Assembly (NCBI GenBank): GCA_025617745.1
Contig: CM046853.1
Coordinates: 33,364,625 to 33,428,624, forward strand
From: Heliocidaris erythrogramma
Lineage: Eukaryota; Echinodermata; Echinoidea; Camarodonta; Echinometridae
Direction of reading: 5' to 3'
Length of the DNA stretch: 64,000 bases
Below, one piece after another: positions 52,601 to 58,600 of this stretch. Under the pieces are notes generated by a model. The model saw only the letters and a list, made by a program, of their open reading frames with translations. It did no database searches and was not told the origin of the DNA. The number at the start of each line of letters is the position of its first letter. Positions within the stretch are counted from its first letter, which is position 1. Position numbers and translations under genes: made by a program.

Positions 52601-55600
52601 TCAGTGTATGTAACATGGTGTATAAATGAAACCCGGGGGGGGGGGGGGGGGGGGGGGGGGCAAGCACTTCAAAATCATCATATCCTTCACAAAAGTAAAC
52701 ATATACAAGTGACCGGAAATGCCAGACTCATTTTCCCCCATAGACTCAGTGTTAGACTAAAGCGTATTTTATTAAATCAAGCCTCCACAAAGTTACCACA
52801 TCCCTTTAAGTGTAATCTTGGGTTCTGTTAATAACAGAATTTAAATTCTCACTGAATGAAATGTAACTTACACTGAATATTTACAACTACAAAATATATA
52901 TATATATATATATATATACCTGTGTCAAACGATTTTCGTAGAAAACACATAATACCAAAGTATTTGCAAATGAAGACAATGATATTAAACAAGAAGTTCA
53001 GGCTCTATTATATAACATACAGGGATTGCCTGCATGTGAACACTAGCTAGTACTTACTGATTCAAGGCCAAGAAGAACTAAGAGAGGAATGGTTGTCATG
53101 CCGCCACGGATCCATTCTTCTAACGATACCGTTCCGTCTGAATCAAAGTCAATCTCTATCATCATGTCTTGTAAGATCTGTTTGGAGAGAGAGAGAGAGA
53201 GGGGGGGAGGTGGGGAGAGGGAGATAGAGAGAGAGGGAAAGAGAGGGGGAAACGGAGAGTCACAGAGAGAGAAATACATTATAATATTAAAAAACAATAC
53301 GAAACCATCAGATAAAATTTGATTAAATTTCATTAAATAGTGTGATGCCATTGGATATGATTTGACTTTGGTGCAACACATATTTTCGAGTATTCTCGGG
53401 CTTATAGTCTTCAACGGGTTAATAAATGAAAAAATCATGAGGGGAAAATGAAGATAGGGACCCTATATGAATGTGGGAGATCTGGGCAGAAAAGGAAGGA
53501 ATTACTTCAACTGGAACCGCCTAATTTTCACAAGTTTACACATATATTCTTGAAAGAGGTCTATTATAATCTTTTACCAATACACAAGGCCAAACAACTA
53601 ACTTTTTTCCCATAGGGGTTCTGGATTGACATTTTTAGGGTATGTATGCGTGAGCCCTATATTAAAATTTTGATATTTTCGGGGGTCTGTCCTTAAACTT
53701 TAAGCACCCATGTTTCCTGGGCACCTGGTAGTGTTGATCCCTGCAATACAAACAAGATCTAAACGCATATTTGTGATAGATTTAAGCACTTCTGGGTAAC
53801 TTGGCCTTCATTTAAGAGTCCTTGTTGTCCACGAGTCAGACTCAACAGGTCCTAGAGCACATGACCTAGCTGCCCTTACCCCCCCCCCCCCACCCCAACT
53901 ACAAACTCTCTGTGGATTGTACTTACTGGTCTTAATTCAGTGACATCCCATCCTAGATACTCAGCTACATGCATCATCTGGTTTACTATACAATCCAGCT
54001 CCTGCAAACATTAAACACAAAATGGAGAGGCGGACATTAATTGATATATCGTCTGTTGAGAGCCAGAAGGGTGTTAACTCATATACATTAACACAGAGTT
54101 AACGCCCTTCTTGCTCTCAATTTTATCTAATACGCAATTTCTATGGGCAATAAGTATATTCATTACTTTTTATCTACAAGATAGTGCATTAAGCCAAATG
54201 CTAGACTAAAACAAAGAGAAAAAGAGAGAAATACATATATTTGTGATGAGAGAAAGAAAGAATATTATAATAACTAGTTATAATCACATGTAAGTATCTA
54301 AAAGAAAACAACAGCAACAACAATAACTAAGATGCATTTCAACTTACACTGCTGTCAAGGATACCATTGTCATCTGTGTCATAAAGCCGGAACATAACTG
54401 TGTATAGAAAAATAGTAAAGGGAGAAAATAAGGTGAGGGAGAAAATAAGGTGAGGGGAAAATATTGATTCATGGGGACAAATCTTCATATTGCTTCTAGG
54501 ATCAAATACTAAGGTCACACAGAAAATATGATTTTAAAAAATACAGTACATATTTGTATAAAACTTGGTCATATGACAGCACTTTTGGTAAACAGATTAA
54601 AATATGAATTTAAAAAAAGGAAATATCTCATTACCATAATATGATTATATTAATTCAGACTTTTCACTCATATCATGATCATACATTCCTGTCAATATAT
54701 GCAGAGGAGAATGCATTATATGAGCTTGTTCATTAGAAGGAAACTGTAAACAGAATGTATATTACTCTCCATGATGTGGGTCTTTTAAGAAAATTACAGG
54801 ACTGGGCGCTCAAATTTAACCATTCATGTCAACATAATTCACATGAGAATGCATTACATATGATTGTTTATTTCTTAGACAAGTCTGTACATGTCCAGCC
54901 CTGGAAAAAAATTATTAAACCAAGCTTCTGTAATAACGGTACTATAATATGCATACAAAATTATAAACTGATTTGTCTTTGTATTTCATTGAATGAATAA
55001 CAAATTCTAGCAATTGTACCTTGCTTTTATGATATTTTATTTCCTTGTTACCACAAAAATAACACTATCAGTAACCATTCTTGGTCTAATAATATTTTCC
55101 AGGGCTGTATTATGTTAAAAGATCACTCTCACATTCAATTCAATGTATTGGAACCTTATCATTAAGGGTCATAGGGGAAATCCTTCACATTACACAATAG
55201 TCAGGTTTACACAAAGGGAGCTAAACTTTAAGTTTTGCTTGTAGTTTCGAAACTTGTAGTTAACGCCAAAACCATGAGCAGCAAGGGGTCCTCCTCGTAG
55301 TTACAGACCGTGTGGACGGAATAAACTTTAAGTTTAGCAGTCTCATTGCCAACGATGACCTCTCTGCTCATGTTAAACGACTAATGCTGGACTTGTAGTC
55401 TCAGAATGAGCATCGTTGTTTTGGGCCCATGTGAACCCTCATCGTTGTTAGTGAGCCTTTGTTTTGTTAACTTAAAGATTCGCTAACTTTGAAGTTTCGA
55501 AACTAGAAGTCCCGTATGAACGTAGCTAATATCGTCAACACAGCACCATGGATATTTTTTTTTATATTCCATAATACCCATCCATCCAGACAGAGAATTA

Positions 55601-58600
55601 TTCTGACATTTGGGATGCATATGCCTTTGAAAGATTTCTTTTTCACCGAGAATATTTTGCTTATCCGTGCACAATTTCCAAGATCATGCCCAACTGGTCT
55701 TTTACGGCACGTTCAAAGTCATAAAGAATAATCTTCATCTTCACTCCCCCACACATTTATCTTATGCAGACTAGACTAAACATGTTCAGCATAACATGAG
55801 TGGGTGGATGCATAGCCACCAAATAAACATACCGACGATCAACATGACCCACAAAAAGCCCTTTTTTGTCATTCCCACTAATTCCCCTTCACTTTGGTAA
55901 GGCAGCCATACAAAGAAGATTTCAATTCGTAGATGGAATACAACACTGTGAGCTCTAATGTGTAAATGCTACTGACAAAAAAAGGTGTTGTAAATGTACA
56001 TATACAGCCCTGGAAAAAATTATTAGACCAAGCTTCTGTAATAAGGTTACTATAATATGCATACAAAATTATGAAAATGATTTGTCTTTGTACTTCATTG
56101 AATAAATACCAAATTCCAGCAATTATACCTTGCTTTTAAGATATTTTATTTCCTTGTTACCACAAAAATAACACTATCAGTAACCATTCTTGGTCTAATA
56201 ATTTTTTCCTTGGCTGTAGATGTATGTCCACATTTCCTTTTCAATAAAAATTTAGGATTTTTTTTGGTTAGTTTATGAGAGCAGACATCCTCCTCACTTT
56301 TTACTGCAGTCCAACCACCAGGGAAGCGTTTAATCAGGCATTTTGTCAGTGATTTTTACTGACAACTTTACTCTCAGCCAATCAGATGCAAGGATTTCAG
56401 TAGTTTATAATAGTTGTCGGTAAAAATCACTGACAAAATGCTTGATGAAACGCTCCCCAGTAATCATCAAAACATTGAAATCTGCACCTGCCTCTATCTC
56501 TGAAAGTTTCTTTTATTATGAGCAATGTTGAACATAACTTAACGTCCCAAGGTAGGTTTGAAGATAATTTTATCTTTAAAAACCTCTTTTCTTACATTCA
56601 CAGCCTTTAGCATTTCACTTCAGCAGTGATCCCTCCTAAAGTATCAACTCCCCCCCCCCCCCCCCCCACCCCCTCCCTTTCAGTTAATAGCACAATCAAT
56701 TTTGAAGCGGTAGTATAGCCATCTCATCCATAATATACCCTTCTTATTTCTACTTTCATTTTCTCTTGTTTTCTACCATAGGACCCACATGGCACCATGA
56801 CAAGCAAGGAGCAAGAAAAAAAGAGAAAATGGGTGAGATATGATGACCTAATCTGAAGCAGATGCCCTGGGTTTTGATAGCTAAATTCCAGGCAGGTCAC
56901 GGCTGATGAGGTCTCATACCAACCACGCATCCCAACAAGGAGAAAATAAAGATGGAGTGAGCGGTAGAAAGACAGAAAGAGCAATTATTTTCAGAGGTAA
57001 CGACCAATGATGCCTGAGTAATAGTGCTGAGATGATGGTTGCATTAAGAGCTAATAGGATCATACAGTAAAGATATGAAAATGGGATTCAAGATAATAGA
57101 CATGGCTTCATCAAAGCCATTAACCATAAAGACAAAGATATTTAGGATGTGAAATTAATGATGTGTGATAAAGGGATTTTTTTGATTTTTCATACAGTAG
57201 AAAATGCTTTTTAAAGGTATATATTTAAATTACGTTTATTATGCATAAACAGAGCCTAAAGGAGTGGAAAAGCAAGGGGGTTTAATTCAGTGATATACAC
57301 AAAAATTTGTGGACACTGGAATTTATTTTATTTGTTTTACATTTATTTGCTCTGGATTTTCATCTATCACATAATACAGACAGTAATGCAGCATCATATA
57401 CACTAAATATACTATGCACTACACCATAGCAACAAAGAGTAGATCTGAAATGTCTTAAGGACAATGAACAGAAACAGAAACAAGTATTTCTTAGTTCGTA
57501 AAGCAAATATTGAGCATCTGAAGCCTTGTAGGCCTTTGCAAGCAATATGCGTGTGCCACAAGGATCTATCATTGGACCTATACTATTTTTGTTAAAATAT
57601 CTTTGTACATACAACTTGAAAAAATATATACTTTTTTATTTTCTCAAATACCTAAGGAAAATGAATAAGGTAGCTAACATGGAAGGTAAATGTCCTGTGC
57701 CATATGACTCTGCACAATTTAAAAAATGCTTTAGTTTTAAATGGTTAAATAAAACCATCAGATTTTTCAGAAATATTAAACGGCCACAAAAATTAATATA
57801 TTATGATTCTGCCCTAGTTCCATTTTTAAATTGTTCATGTATATGACAATATGTAAAGATTGTTCCACGATATGCCCTTTTATAATTCATTAACCTACAT
57901 GTATTAATAATTTCAAGAAAGAAGACCAGCTTTTCTTAGTCTAAATATACTAGATATACAAAATTGGGGCATTAATTCAATCCATTGATGACAGTGAAAT
58001 TGTTAAAGAAGGGAGCACAATATGAGACCCTTTCCACACCCTTTCACTCTGTATATTAAGTCAATACATTTCACAAGTGGTTAAAAACAAGACAGACCTG
58101 AACTGCATGCACAGACTTTAGTTTCATGGCCAATGCAGATACTCTATACACTGCCTTTAATTCTCTTGGCGTCCAAGCTAGGCTAAATCAAATGAATATG
58201 TGGTTCCTCCAAAACAATTGCGTAGGATGGCAGACTAGATGCGTGGTGGATATATTAGGGTGATGGATGTCGAAAATAGATTGATGAGAAGGTTTACTAT
58301 TGATTATTATGTATCTCTCTCTTTTTGTCTATACCCTGGCGTCTACTTTTGGGATCTATTTGAGGGCCTGCTATTATCTTTTAAAAGCTCTACTGATAAT
58401 TCAAATTTCCCAAGATCAGGAGCAAGTAGGGAGATTTTGATGGATGGTACATGAGATACCAAATTTCAAACTTAGTTTGAAGTCCATTTCAATTTGATAA
58501 ACTACAACTTGAGTAGAGAAATAAAAATAATGTTACTGAAAAGTATTTTCACAAACATTATAAATGAAACAAAAAACAAAAAACAGGTGCTGCAAATCTT

